From Moringa oleifera (taxonomy: Eukaryota > Streptophyta > Magnoliopsida > Brassicales > Moringaceae), in the NCBI GenBank assembly GCA_021397835.1, contig JAJFZO010000168.1:1860001-1924000 (forward strand): a stretch of 64,000 nucleotides of DNA, given 5' to 3'. Made by a program: the position numbers and the translations under genes. The notes beneath the pieces are model-generated. The model was not told the DNA's origin, searched no databases, and saw only the letters and a list, made by a program, of their open reading frames with translations. The first letter of the stretch is position 1, and every line of letters starts with the position of its first letter. Below are positions 13,246-25,529 of this stretch, one piece after another.

Positions 13246-13249
13246 CTCA

Positions 13250-15035
13250 TTAAAATAGTCAAAGACTAAGATGATTTGAGTAGCTTGAAGACATATGGCT
13301 CACAAGAGTTATGATCTCTACATCGATTTACACCTAATGCTATTAGTTGTTGTGTGAGATTTTATTAGCATAGCCATAACTTAGAATAAGTTGGCGTAAA
13401 ACTTATCGAATGCATGACTTTCAAAATTTTCAAACTACCACTTAGGCATAACAAACTCTGGCATGTTATACCTATATGAAGCCAATGATAGAATGGTTAC
13501 AGATAGAGATACAATTGTGAAGCTTACTATAGAATGGTTACCAATAAGGGTCAGTGTAGTTGCTAATAAGGGTTTGCGCAACTATTGGCTTAATAATATC
13601 ATGATTGCCAACTAAGGTTGGTAAAACTTTATTCATCAGATCTACCAACTTAAAAGAAAGGTAACTTTTTTAAAAGAAGGGCATTCTAATTAAATAAAAA
13701 TCTAAGTTGAAATCATATTAAATAAACATATTAATGATAAGTCTTACAAAGTAAAACCTCAATATAAACCATGTCTTGGATAAGGCTTTCTTATCTAATG
13801 TCTGTGGGTGAAATAGTGCCAAGTGTTGTCCTCGAGGCTTAATAAGTATATTATTTCCAAAGTATAATTTCTAGGTTTGTCATTGAACTCGATCTTAAAA
13901 GTTGTTGACTAGTTACCTCAACTTATTATTTCTTCATTGCATCTTCGATTAAAGTAGCTCTCTGAGTCTTATTTAATAGGACAATAGAAAAATGGTGATT
14001 GCTAAAGGCTTGTAAACATAGATGAGATGATCTCATAATTCAACAAATTCTCAACTTGCTAGGCTTCTTTAATGAATTAATCCATGTAATCTTATTGTGT
14101 TTTATCTCCTCCTGGCCATAGAGTTTAAAAGTTAGTGGCACTCTTCTTCACTCTAGTCTTGTTTGTTTAACACCCTATAAAAAACATTATGAAATCTCCA
14201 AATGAGGCAATCTTCCCTGATTTAAATGAAATGGTAGCATTTTAATTTGTCACTAGTCAATGCGAGAAAACATAGCTTATAAAGGATGACATTTAAAAAT
14301 TCTTTATAGAGGTAAAGCTTCTTCAATATGTTGCTTATAGATTTAGGCAGCTAATGGGTTCTTATAAAGTTAGACCTAGGGTTGCTTTGTATTACTAAAA
14401 TGAGCTCATCCATGATGTGTGCCATAAAAGATGGCTTTTTTTTAAAAAAAAAAAAATTGTCTACTAGGCTTGGACAGATCTTTAACTGTCATTTATTTGA
14501 GATGATTTTGATCTCATTTAGCCTTTGCTAAATCATTTATCATATGATTATGGTGCCTTTTTTATATTGAATTAACTCTTGTCATGGTAGATAGGTTCAT
14601 TGATAATGTTAAGATTAAGATTTTCCTTTACTTATATGAGATGTTGAGGGTCTCTATTTCTTCAAGGATGTGTGAAAGACACAAAAAGCTCATCTTGTTA
14701 CTCTTGCACATCACCATTGTCACAAGAAACAATATTAAGTCATTGGATGACCTGTTGCAACTTGATAATTATGTGGAGCATGTCTTTTAACTATTTTTAT
14801 TACATTTTAAATTGTTAATGCTCTAGGTCCAAGTTGGTACTCCAAAATGTGAAGCTAGTTGAAAATTTATAGTTCCTTGTTTTCCTTCCCAACCCTAATA
14901 TCTTTGGAAACCATTCTTACTAACTCTTGTCCACATTCACATAAAAAGTTGATGCATGTATTTATTCTTTTTCTAAAAGCCATATACTTTATTTCCCATA
15001 AACATCACTAAATAATACTACTATAAGAATAGTGT
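13250..15035. other. Non-coding DNA between the diverged repeats
   Basis: No recognised gene. The only sizeable frame (14584-14790) shows no family motif. If the flanking copies are LTRs, this would be the internal part of a non-autonomous element. Confidence 0.35.
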
Positions 15036-15039
15036 AACT

Positions 15040-15620
15040 TAAGCTGAGGAAGGTCGTGTCTAGAAGTTCTAAAGCATGGAAGACAAGACAAAGCTAACGT
15101 CAATTCTTGAAAGTCTAAAGACGTGGAAGACTTGACAAGGTTAAGGTGTGGAAGACTTAAAGGCTTAAGGTGTCAAAGACCTAAAAGAATGAAGTGTAAA
15201 AACCTAAAGGCCTAAAAAGTGGAATACCTATAAACTCCTTCGCCCCCCTCCCCCCCCCCCCAAAAAAAAGGCTACGATGCCTAAGTAAGTTTAGTTATTC
15301 TCAAAAATTTTGTTTAGTTGAGAAATAGAATATTCATGTTTTTTTTTCATAGGTTAAAGTCTAGGTTGCAATCATCAAATTTTCTTACTTTATGGCATCA
15401 GTTATAGGATTGTGAAAGGGTAAACCTTGAAGGAAGTCAACTCAGCCAATTCTTTCACGAAGCTCAAACTCGACTAGTCAGGACACATGCTTTTAATTAA
15501 ATTAATCACATGAGCTTAATTGATTACTTGACCTTACCCATTCTAGTATGACATAACATGCTTTGATTGATAGATAGAATTAATTATTTAATAAATGTAT
15601 ATTTAAAATATCCCTAACTA
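15040..15620. repeat. Diverged direct repeat, copy 2, with a C/A homopolymer tract
   Basis: Counterpart of 12640-13245. It carries the same GGAAGACTTAAAGGCTTAAGG-type short motifs and the same downstream order. An unusual tract of mostly C followed by A occupies about 15242-15268. Confidence 0.35.
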
Positions 15621-15624
15621 AAGA

Positions 15625-16555
15625 AAAAAAAAGAATGGTTAACAATCTTATGAAAGGAGTTTGAGATTACTTTGGAATATAAGGTCATCATTAGGAAATA
15701 ATGAAAGAAGAAAAGGAAAAAGACATTGATAAAACCTTTCAAATGAAAATTACTTTTTCTTTCATGAAAAAAGGTGTCATAAGTTAATTGTAAGTTTTTT
15801 TTTTTAGTTGGGCGAAAGTGTCATTATAATTGGAGCAAAGTTTGTATTGCTTGTATAGTTTATGTCATCAAGTCATTATGGGTAAAGAAACAGACTTTAA
15901 GGGAGTCAAGGCTTTTTGTATCAATTTTCCACAGACAACACTAATTTTTACTGCCAAAAAATCATCAAGAAGAGAAAAAAGAGCTTGAAGATAATAGTCT
16001 AAGTGTTTGATGAAAATTTGTAGCTAAGGACTTGCAAAACAAAAATAAGTAAGCAGTAGATGCCCTATGAAATCACTTCAATAGTTAAATGAGTATTTAT
16101 TTTGGCAATATAATGATAAAAATTGAAATTGAGCTTGGATTGGAAATCATTCTTAGGAGATTCTTATAAAAGTTGAACCTCTAACCTTCACAAAACTTTT
16201 AGAATCTATTGGAAGCAAGAATTGAGATTAGTCTCTAGGGCGAGGTGGCAATTCTATTGGAAAATGGTCATTGCCCTTCTTTTGCAATGCTCTAGAGCTC
16301 CTTGATGTCCTAAAAAAGAACATGATTTTCATGGTGGATCGAGCTTTCCCCTTGGTTAGTGAGTTAGGTTTGCTCTCATTCTTCTTAGTTGGCACGATTT
16401 ATAGGTTAGGTGAGTTACAAGTGGGTTTAGGAATGAGTGAAACCTTTGCTTTAGGGTTTTTGTTGGTAAACTACGTTGACATATTAGTTGGGCTTCATGA
16501 AGTAAAGGTGGGTTGTTAACAATTGTTAGGCTTAGATGAGGTAGGTGGGTGATAA
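15625..16555. other. Intergenic DNA
   Basis: No recognised gene. The frame at 16271-16519 (82 residues, hydrophobic) does not match any family I know and has no promoter evidence. Confidence 0.4.
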
Positions 16556-16559
16556 GAAG

Positions 16560-17720
16560 ATTTTATATCCATTAATTTAGTGGTTTAAACTTAATATTTG
16601 TAGCTCTTGATAGTTTTATGGTATTCTTATGTGTTTTACGTTTAATTTGTAATTAAAAATGATTTTTTTTAGTATGATGAGATTTGGAGTAAATTAAAAT
16701 AATTTGGAGTGCAATAAGTCATGAATGCAAGTAGTAATGTCACAATACTGTGCCAAATGAAAGTAAATTTTAGGTAGAATAAAAAACACTTTTGCGCCAT
16801 CCATAAGTGTCTTTGAGCTAAAAAGTAGTATTGTTGCACTACAAGAAAAAACAAATTATGTGAATGCCTTTAAGATTACCTAAAAGGAAGAGAAGTATAA
16901 ATAGAAAACTCTAGATCTTTAAAAATGAGAAAGAAGATTAGAAAGAGCATAAAAATGGTTAGAACTCACTTTGAATCCATAGATTTCCCTTATTTTATCT
17001 ATAATGGCTGGGATTGTATTCATGTTTTCAATTAGTTATGTTTTTAAGGCTACAATGTAACGAGATTTTGAATATTTGAATTTTTCTTACTTTAATTAAT
17101 TGATATTTGATTCTACATCTATATTACGTATTTGATTAAATCTTTAATGCTTGTGAATGATTGATCATTACTTTACATGATTTGTGATTTAGTTTCAGAC
17201 TAAGAAGTGAATGATTTAGATAAACCATATTAAGATACTATATAATTGTCATAAGACAAAGATATTTATGAGATTATATGTAGGATCATAGTTTCTTTGC
17301 TTAATGAGTTTCATATGTTCACGTTTAGCACAAAGATATAGTTAACTTGCCTTTTGGAAATGTTATTGATACTTGAGAAAGATCAACAATTACACTAGAG
17401 AAACTCATTAGTAATATAGAAAATAAACATTATTTAATTAAACTAAGAGATTTAAATATGATTAATCTTGGTGAGATTAGAATCCCTAAAGTCTTTTTAG
17501 TATTATTATTTTTTTCATCTTTTTATCACTCAAGTGATCCTTATTGCACTCATTTAATATATAAATCTTTTTTTAATTATTCAAATAAACTTAAAGTTAG
17601 ATTAGTTTTGATATTTAATAAGCACATTCAGTGTGGGATAATATTTGTACTTTAGTACTATATTACTTGTTAACAACCAATGCACTTGTGCTATGAATTT
17701 CACCAAAAAAATGAACGAAT
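16560..17720 (+). mobile_element. Probable LTR/leader of an Athila-type Ty3/gypsy element
   Basis: Lies directly upstream of a primer-site remnant and a gag remnant. It contains a GCGCC-bearing stretch near 16792, a TATA-like GTATAAATAG near 16895, and a leader ending in TGTGGGATAAT (about 17634). This arrangement is typical of plant gypsy leaders. LTR limits cannot be set without the second LTR, which I did not find. Confidence 0.4.
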
Positions 17721-17723
17721 AAT

Positions 17724-17742
17724 TGGCATGTTGCTAGAGATT
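17724..17742 (+). other. Degenerate primer-binding site (tRNA-Asp type)
   Basis: TGGCATGTTGCTAGAGATT resembles the Athila primer site TGGCGCCGTTGCCGGGGAT, which is complementary to tRNA-Asp. It sits between the presumed LTR and the gag remnant, where a primer site should be. Confidence 0.4.
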
Positions 17743-18059
17743 ATGCTACCTTTAATATCCATACCAAGTAATTCTAGTTTTACTTTGAATATTTTATTCT
17801 TTTTTATTTCTTTTATCTCAATTGTTCATTTTAGGAGCATCAAAAAATTTGAAGGAAGTAATTTATTTCCTCTTGAGTCTATAATAGAGTGTACATGCTA
17901 AAGAAATAGAAAAGGAAGGACAGAAGTTACCATTTAGTTGCAAGAACCTATGGTTGACCCCAAAGGATAAAGAAATGGAAACAATCCACCAGTAAACAAT
18001 GCACCTATGAAATAATTCACAAATGGCATTGAGGAATTATGCATTACTACAAATTAGAG

Positions 18060-19340
18060 TTTAGTGAGGGATAAAAAGGTCGATCATTTAGGCGAACAAT
18101 TGAAACTAGTACTATTTGAATGATTCAAGCGATCAAATTTAATGGATTGCCTATTTATGATTGATCATAATGTGCTTATATCTTAAATTTTTTAGGAATT
18201 TATGATGAAGTATAATGATGTTAATGATGTTGCCATTCGTCTTTACCTATTCTCATTTTCTATAAGAGATAAAGCAAAGAGTTGGTTGAATTTTTTACTT
18301 GTTCAGATTTAATCACTAGTTGGGAAGATTTAGTGCAAAAGTTCTTCACTAATTTTTTCTACCAACCAAAATAATGATGATACGGATTGAAATCAACATT
18401 TTATTTATTATAAAGGTGAAAATTTGTACGAAGATTAGCAAAGATACAAGGAGTTGCTCAGAAAATGTATTCATTATTGGCTACCTAAGCGGATGCAAGT
18501 CCATAATTTTTACAATAAGTTGATAGGCACTAGAAAAACCTTAATTGACGTGTTTGCAAGAAGGGCTCTAATGAAAAATGCTAAAACGAAGCCTATGAAT
18601 TGCTTAAGGACGTGACCACCAATAGTTATCATAAGTGAGAAAAACATATTGAAAAAGGTATCAAGATACAGGAGTTGGGTGTTATCACTACCTAGATTAC
18701 CCTAATTGCATTTGTCTCCATATAGCTAAAAGATAACCATATAAATAGCAAATATTATTCAAGCATCAATCCATTATATGAATTTTGTAATGGCGTTAAT
18801 CCAAGTTCTAAATTCCAAATTAACAATCCAGTTGTGCAATACTAATGGAACAGCATTGTATGTGGAAAATTTTAATTCATGAATGGGACTGGACACATCT
18901 TAGAAGCTTAGAAGTGCAAATAAGTCAAATGACTGATAAAACAATACAACTTTATTACTTTTCAAAATTGATAAAGAAGTAAACATTCTATGAGTATTGA
19001 AGAATCTTACTACGACAACAAAAATGAACCATTTTCAACACGAGCATCATCTAAAGAAAATATTGAAAAGGAAGTAGTAGTTAAAGCACCGCCTCAAGAA
19101 CCATCTCTTTAAATCCCATTTCCTCAACACTGGAGGAAAGGTTCATCTTAACATTTTGACCATCAATGCCCTTGCATAAAAGCTAAGTTATATAAAATGT
19201 ATAAAAGGTATCATCTCAAAGAAAAAGGAAACCTAGGGACTATGAAAGTTACTCACTAAAGAATGCAACACCATCTTGCAAAAAAAGTACCTAAGAAGCT
19301 GAAAGATCCAAAGAGTTTCTCTATTCCATACTTATATTAG
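18060..19340 (+). pseudogene. Ty3/gypsy gag (to start of protease) remnant
   Basis: Translated pieces in order match the gag of Athila-like elements. IQAIKFNGLPIYD is near 18120-18165. AIRLYLFSFSIRDKAKSWLN (18230-18290) is the retrotransposon gag core. RYKELLRKCIHYWLP follows near 18450. SLEVQISQMT is near 18900, a proline/phenylalanine-rich PFPQ segment near 19120, and LAKKVPKKLKDPKSFSIP near 19270-19330, just before where the protease begins. Stops and frameshifts separate these blocks. No reverse transcriptase or integrase is recognised downstream, so the element is truncated and inactive. Confidence 0.75.
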
Positions 19341-19344
19341 AAAC

Positions 19345-20970
19345 ACTATTTTAAAGAAGTCTTTATGTATTGACCATATTTATTAGACTTATATGAAAAC
19401 ATTAGATTTGGATTGATTTGATTGTATGATCTTAGGCTACTTGCTTTCATAGATGAGTCATAATGTTGGATTGATAAGTAACCTCTTTTTAATGATCCTT
19501 TAGGTAACAAATTTATCATTATGTTTTTATGTACAATAATCTTAATGGATACTCCACTATCACCTTAATATTTTTTGCTATTTTCTTAAACTTTTAGTTT
19601 TTTTTTGTCATTATTAATAATGACAAGCAATGATATGATAGGATCATAAGACAAGAGATAATAAGCAAAGCAAGTGCAATAAGAGAAAGTTTGAGTTTGA
19701 TACAAATTAAGAGATATAAGGATGTTTGGTGACTATGAGTCATTTATCTAGTAACCTCCAAGGGTAGATGGATGAGAGGGTTACATTGCACTATAGCTCA
19801 GGATAATTTTTTTAAAGAATTTTATGTGAAATTGCTTTTATGCTGTTAAGTTAAAAAAATTACCTATCCTTTTTTCTTTTTACTTTTTCTCACTCTCATT
19901 TTTGATCTCACTTTTTCTTTACGTAAAGTAGCCCCTTCCATTTGTGTTCCTCTTGGAAAGGCAAAGCAGCCTTCCTTTTAGGCCCCTCATCTTTTCACTT
20001 TCTCTCACTTTAATGATTCATAAATATAGCTTCACCTCAACTAACCTTCCTTTTTCTCGCAGTAAGCATTATCAAGCGAACCTTACGAGTCAAAGTTGAG
20101 ATTCATGAATGCAACTCTAGCTCAGTAGGTAATCTTCTCCTAACTAATGATTAGGTGAGTTATTTATTAATTCTTGATTAATTCTCTTTTATTTAATAGT
20201 ATGTTATTACTTATTGGTTTATAATGGATAAATGTACGATTTTGAAATTACCATTTGTCAATGGTTTGATTATATATAAGAATATTATTTAGTTATTATT
20301 TATGAAATTATTTGAAATAATTTAAAGACATTAGTTTGATACTATATGACATGTTCTAAACATTATTAATTTAAAATTGCTAATTTAAGTATTAGTATTT
20401 AAGAAAATTAGTTAAAGTACATTAGGAATTATTCGTCATAGTTTAAAAAATTAGTTTGAAATATATTTGATATCATTGGTTCGAAAAAATTTAAAATTGT
20501 TTAGATTAAGGATTAGTTGTAGAGAAAACAATAATTTTTAAACTTAACTCTTCATTAAATTATTTCAAATTATAGGTTATACTGTCAAACAACTACGCAT
20601 CTAAGTTGAGAAAGACTATTATTTCATACTTCAACAAAAAATAAAATGATAAATTATCAAGTGGTTCAAGTTCTCCCTCTTGCATTATGTTAATGTTTCA
20701 AGTTCCCTATGTTTAGATGAAAGAAGTGAATTTGAGAATGTTGATGTACTATATGATATCCAATATTAATGTGATCATGGATTATGTTTTCTAATAAGAA
20801 CATACCCTATTCACAAATGTGATGATTTTTGAAAGGCATGTTGAAATGGGTTGATATCAACGTATATTAGCTAAGTACAACTTGATTCAAGATGAAAAAC
20901 AAACTTAATGATTTCATACTTCTTGATTTGAAAGATTAATTGGCTCTAACATCAGTAAAGAAAATAAAAT
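19345..20970. other. Non-coding DNA between gypsy and hAT remnants
   Basis: AT-rich. It may include decayed ends of either neighbouring transposon. No gene is recognised. Confidence 0.4.
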
Positions 20971-20979
20971 GTTTTATTT

Positions 20980-22835
20980 TCCATGCTATCCCTTGGGGAG
21001 TTAGAAGAACTTAAGCAATCCATCTCAAAATATTGATAGGACTATTAATATGTTTTCTTTAAAAGAAATATTATGAAATCGGTAACGGCTCACGATTCAT
21101 TAGAGGCTGTGAAATGGATAGCATTGCCCGGGTATGCTTTCAAAGGTCACAATGAGTCCAATTCTATTAACTGTGCTAACTTTCTCATGTAAGCATTAAT
21201 GAACAAAAAAATTGCTCAAGTTGTATTAGAAAATTGCCCATTAGATGCTAAATACTTTATTAAGTGTTCAAAAAACGTTACTGAAAAATTCTTGCTAACA
21301 AAGTGCTACTAAAGATTCGTGATGACATTAAGGTTGTCAAATTTTGTATTCTTGTTGATGAATCTAGTAAAGAAAAAAAGGCAATCTTGTTGAGGTATGT
21401 TAATAATGATAAAATAATTTATAAATGGTTCTTTGAAGTTATGAATGACGAGGGTACAAAAGTCAAAAGCCTTAGGAAAATTTGTAATGTATTTAATAAA
21501 TACAAATTACCAGTTAAAGACCTGTAGGATCAAGGATGTGATGTTGTTAGTAATATATGTAATGAATGAAATGGTTTGTAAGATTTATTTCTTGAAGATT
21601 GTCTATAAGCCTATTATTTGCATTGCTTTCTACACTAGCTTCAACTTACTTTAGTTGAAATGGGAAAAGAGGTACATGATGCATGGTTTTTTTTTTTTTG
21701 TTTAAATTAAATTGTATTTGTAAACTTTGTCAATGCTTCTTCCAATAGACATTAAAACTTAAAATCTTTTCTAGAAGATGAAATTATGAAGATTTGATTA
21801 TTTCAGGAAAACTTGAGACTACAGAAGGGCCAATCAAGTTTGCAATTTGTAATGAGCAACTACTTGTTGGAGTTTTCCTTTTAGTTCTATTAGAAGGTTA
21901 ATTGATTTCATGATTTAACTTTTACTCTTCTCGAAAATTTGATTAATAGAGAATTCAATAGTAACAGATGTGGAAGCTAAAGGTATGTATAAAGACTTAA
22001 GATAATTTGAACTTGTGTTTTTGTTGTTGTTGATGAACAAAGTATTAAAAATCTCTAATTTATAGTTTCAAGTTTTGCAATTAAGATCTCAAGATATCTT
22101 AAATATTATAAGTTTAGTTTTCACCACAAAAAAGCTTCTTAAAAAGTCAAGAGATGGATAATATATCATTTTGTACTAGTTATAATGTTGATATATATCC
22201 AACATGGATATGCTTCATGTGAAAGGTACAAGATCACCTTATCAACACAAAGATATTATTACAATTAAGTATTACTACACTTAACATATTAATGTGATGA
22301 TAAATTTTTAATTATGAGAATTAGATAGTAGATTTTCACACAAAATAGAGAAATTTCTTACTCTTAGCATGGTTTTGAGTCTGATTGATAGTTTCAAATA
22401 ATTTGATATTATTACTCTTGCTAAGGATTTTTATTCTTCAAATTTTCGTAAAGTAACGCTGAAGATTTGAGAAGATAGTTAAACCATTACAAATTTGATG
22501 TATTAACTTTTAAGAATTTCAAAATATTAATTCTATTTTTGAATCATGTAGACTTATGGTTAAAACAAAAAGTTTAGAAGACTATACTTCTATTCATAAA
22601 TTGATTCATCTAGTATTGAATTTTTCAGTTTTTATCAACAACAAAATAAGTGTTTTTAGTTATAAAACTTGTTAAAATACTTTTCACAACAAGATGGATG
22701 ATGATTTTTTTATAAAAAAATTGTATAACCTTTAATATTGAAAGAGATGTTATTGATTGAATTGACAAAAAGTTTATTATTTATGAATGTAACCGTAAAA
22801 TCTTGCATGAAAAAAACATAAAATTGTAATTAATT
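20980..22835 (+). pseudogene. hAT-type transposase remnant (DUF4371 / hAT dimerisation type)
   Basis: Pieces in order match the plant TTF/ZMYM-like hAT transposases. LPGYAFKGHNES is near 21125. VLENCPLDAKYF is near 21225. The longest open piece (21303-21527) contains VKFCILVDESSKEKK. DILNIISLVFTTKKLLKK follows near 22095. The C-terminal dimerisation region holds KLIHLVLNF near 22600 and HNKMDDDFFIKKLYN near 22690. Many stop codons and frameshifts interrupt it, so it is dead. Terminal inverted repeats and the target duplication were not identified. Confidence 0.75.
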
Positions 22836-22969
22836 ATATTATAAAGAGAAGGCTTGTTATATTCCCTTATTTAGATGTATATTTAATTTGAAATAGAGGA
22901 GACTACATTATAATATTATTGATGAAAAAAAAATTTTGGTCCACCTTAGCATAAAATTCTTAATTCAAG

Positions 22970-23335
22970 TTAAGGAAGCCAGCGGTTTGATTGTATAGCT
23001 TGCAGGGGCCGCTTGGAGTCCACAGATGCATTGGTGCTCACCCGCTCTTTATCTTGGACGTCTGGGCCGTGCAGGTAGTCAATGCGGTCCACCTGCAGCG
23101 CATGATGGCACAAAAGGCCAGGACTTGAGTAGTCAGGAGTACGATTGCCGTGTTTTGTTAAGCTGTACGTCAAGTTTAGGCAACTATTATTGTGCCAGTA
23201 AGTACACCTAACGTCGGCCCTTTCCATTAATGCCTCTCCAGGATGAGGGCCCAATCTCGGAAGTGGGCCGAAGATTAAGGCAGTATTCTTTGGGACGAGA
23301 ATTCCCAACTGAAACTCATCTGACAAGTTAATTGG
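22970..23335. other. GC-rich patch of unknown origin
   Basis: About 360 bases clearly richer in G and C than everything around it. A 118-codon open frame exists on the minus strand (22970-23326), but its product shows no domain, signal or family motif that I recognise. It may be a captured gene fragment, part of a repeat, or the distal promoter region of BBE-B. Function unknown. Confidence 0.4.
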
Positions 23336-23869
23336 ACATACATGGCAAAGTCATTAATTTCAGAGCAGAATCACATATTCATATTTCTCTTTATAATATC
23401 ATTGTATCACCAAATATATATGTGTGATTTAGCCATTGAAATAATTCCAATTTGCCCTCCCAATTGGTCTTTGTAAAATGTAAAAGTAACAGCAGTCGAT
23501 TGTAATCGTGGTTGTGAAATTCTCAAATGACCAAACATGGTGCGTGTTTGTCTGCTAGTCAGTGTGCATGCAGCTTTGTCGCAACATACTAAAATTCCTC
23601 CATCAGAAACTATAACAAGAGGAAAGGGACCTTAACAGTGCAGCATCAATAATTGTACCATCAATTAGAATCAAGATTGGACGGAAGCTTATGGAGGCCA
23701 TTGGTCCTGTCTAGTCCTGCGAGCCACAGAAAAACGGGTAACAAGCAAAACATTAGATAATTTACATTTCACAATATGAAATAAATGATTCTGTTGCCGA
23801 CAACGTGTAAACTTCTACTGAACCTAGGTTCAAAAGCAAGTTACTCATTCTGTTTAGTTACCCAGAAAA

Positions 23870-25527
23870 ATGGGAAGAATTAGGTCTGCGATGCTTTTGT
23901 TGCTCTCAATTTCTGTCTTAATTAACAGTTTCACTGGTGTCTTCGAGTCCGGCCCATGAAGCCTTTCGGAGATACCTGTTGAACAATTCCGATCCCTCTC
24001 ATCCAATCTCCCCGGAAATCTACACTCCTGAAAACTGCTTGTATACAGCTGTTTTGCAGGCCTATATTCGCACTCTCCGGTTCAACACATCTGGAACCCC
24101 AAAGCCAGTCCTTATTCTCACAGCAATGCACAAAACTCATGTACAAGCTACCATTCTTTGTGGTCAGAAACATGGTCTGCTAATGAAAATCCGAGGGGGA
24201 GGCCATAACTATGAGGGCAGTTCCTACGTGTCTAATGTCCCGTTCTTCGTCCTCGATATGTTCAATCTTCGGTCCATAGATATAAATATAGAAGAAGAGA
24301 CTGCTTGGGTTGAGGCAGGAGCGACACTTGGAGAACTCTTCTACAGAATTGTGGAGAAGAGCAAAACTCATGGCTTCCCGGCTGGTGTTTGCCCTACTGT
24401 TGGTGTCGGTGGCCATTTTATTGGAGGTGGGTATGGTAATATGATGAGAAAATATGGCCTTTCAGTTGACAACATTATAGATGCCCAGTTGATGGACGTC
24501 AATGGAAGAATTCTTGATAGAAACTCAATGGGTGAAGAATTGTTTTGGGCCATTAGAGGAGGCGGGGCTAGCTTCGGAGTTGTTCTTGCATACAAAGTTA
24601 AGCTCGTTCATGTTCCAGAAATAGTCACTGTCTTTCGGGTTGAAAAGACTTTGGAAGATAATGCAACAGAAATCGTCTACTGCTGGCAGCAAGTAGCACA
24701 CAGGCTGCACAGAGACCTCTTCATCAGACTGATCCTGGACGTTGTTAACAGGACTGAAAATGGGGAAAAAACAGTAAGAGCTTCCTTTGTGTGCTTGTTT
24801 CTTGGAGACTCTAAAAGACTTTTGTCCATCATCAATGAGAGCTTTCCTGAACTGGGTTTAGCTGAATCCGATTGCATTGAAACTAGCTGGGTTAAGTTGA
24901 TCCTTTTCTGAGCCAACATCCCTATGGAGACACCCATAGATATTTTGATTGATCGATCACCTCAAATATTGGTCTCTTTGAAGAGGAAATCAGACTATGT
25001 GAAGGAGCCAATTCCAAAGGAAGGTTTGGAGTCCATTTGGCAGAAAATGATAGAGCTAGAGACACCCATGATGGCATTCAATCCTTACGGTGGGAGAATG
25101 GGTGAAATTCCGGCAACAGAAACACCTTTCCCTCACAGAGCAGGAAATCTGTGGAAGATTCAGTACCTCACAAACTGGAATGAAACAGGCAGTGAAGCTG
25201 CGCATTACTATCTGGAATTGACCAGGAAGCTTTATAGCCACATGACTCCTTTTGTGTCGAAGAATCCTAGACAGGCATTTTACAACGACAAGGATTTGGA
25301 CTTGGGTACCAACAGCAATGGCCAGGGTAGCTACTTTGGAAGCAAGAGACTACGGGATTAGGTACTTCATGGAAAATTTTGCGAGACTGGTAGAGATTAA
25401 GACTATGGTTGATCCTGGCAATTACTTCAGTCACGAACAGTCCATTCCAACTCTTCCAAAGAGAGTGGAGTCCTGTCCAGGAATTCAAAGTCACATTGGT
25501 GACTTCAACAGCGTTCTCAGTATATGA
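23870..25527 (+). pseudogene. BBE-B: BBE-like oxidoreductase pseudogene (three lesions)
   Basis: Sister copy of BBE-C, recognisable from signal peptide to C-terminus. The ATG at 23870 opens a signal peptide (MGRIRSAMLLLLSIS) whose frame ends at a TGA at 23957. The mature region continues from about 23937 in the next frame, so a 1-bp-type frameshift lies near 23935-23945. At 24909-24911, TGA replaces the Trp of LFW. A third break, an extra T in the TTT at 25335-25337, shifts the BBE domain into another frame that runs to 25527. Flavin His (GGGHNYEG), Cys (GVCPTVGVGGH), Val gatekeeper and KIQY are all still present. The first disulfide Cys is Tyr (FRRYL) and the NYRDLD Tyr is Asp (YNDKDLD). Unless these are assembly errors, no full enzyme can be made. 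Confidence 0.88.
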
Positions 25528-25529
25528 CA

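Noticed and set aside
16837..16855. CACTACAAG at 16837 as a CACTA end
   Set aside because: It lies inside the presumed Athila LTR/leader and lacks following subterminal repeats or a partner end.
22970..23326. 118-codon minus-strand open frame as a gene
   Set aside because: No domain, signal or homologous motif recognised. Open frames of this length are expected by chance in a GC-rich patch.
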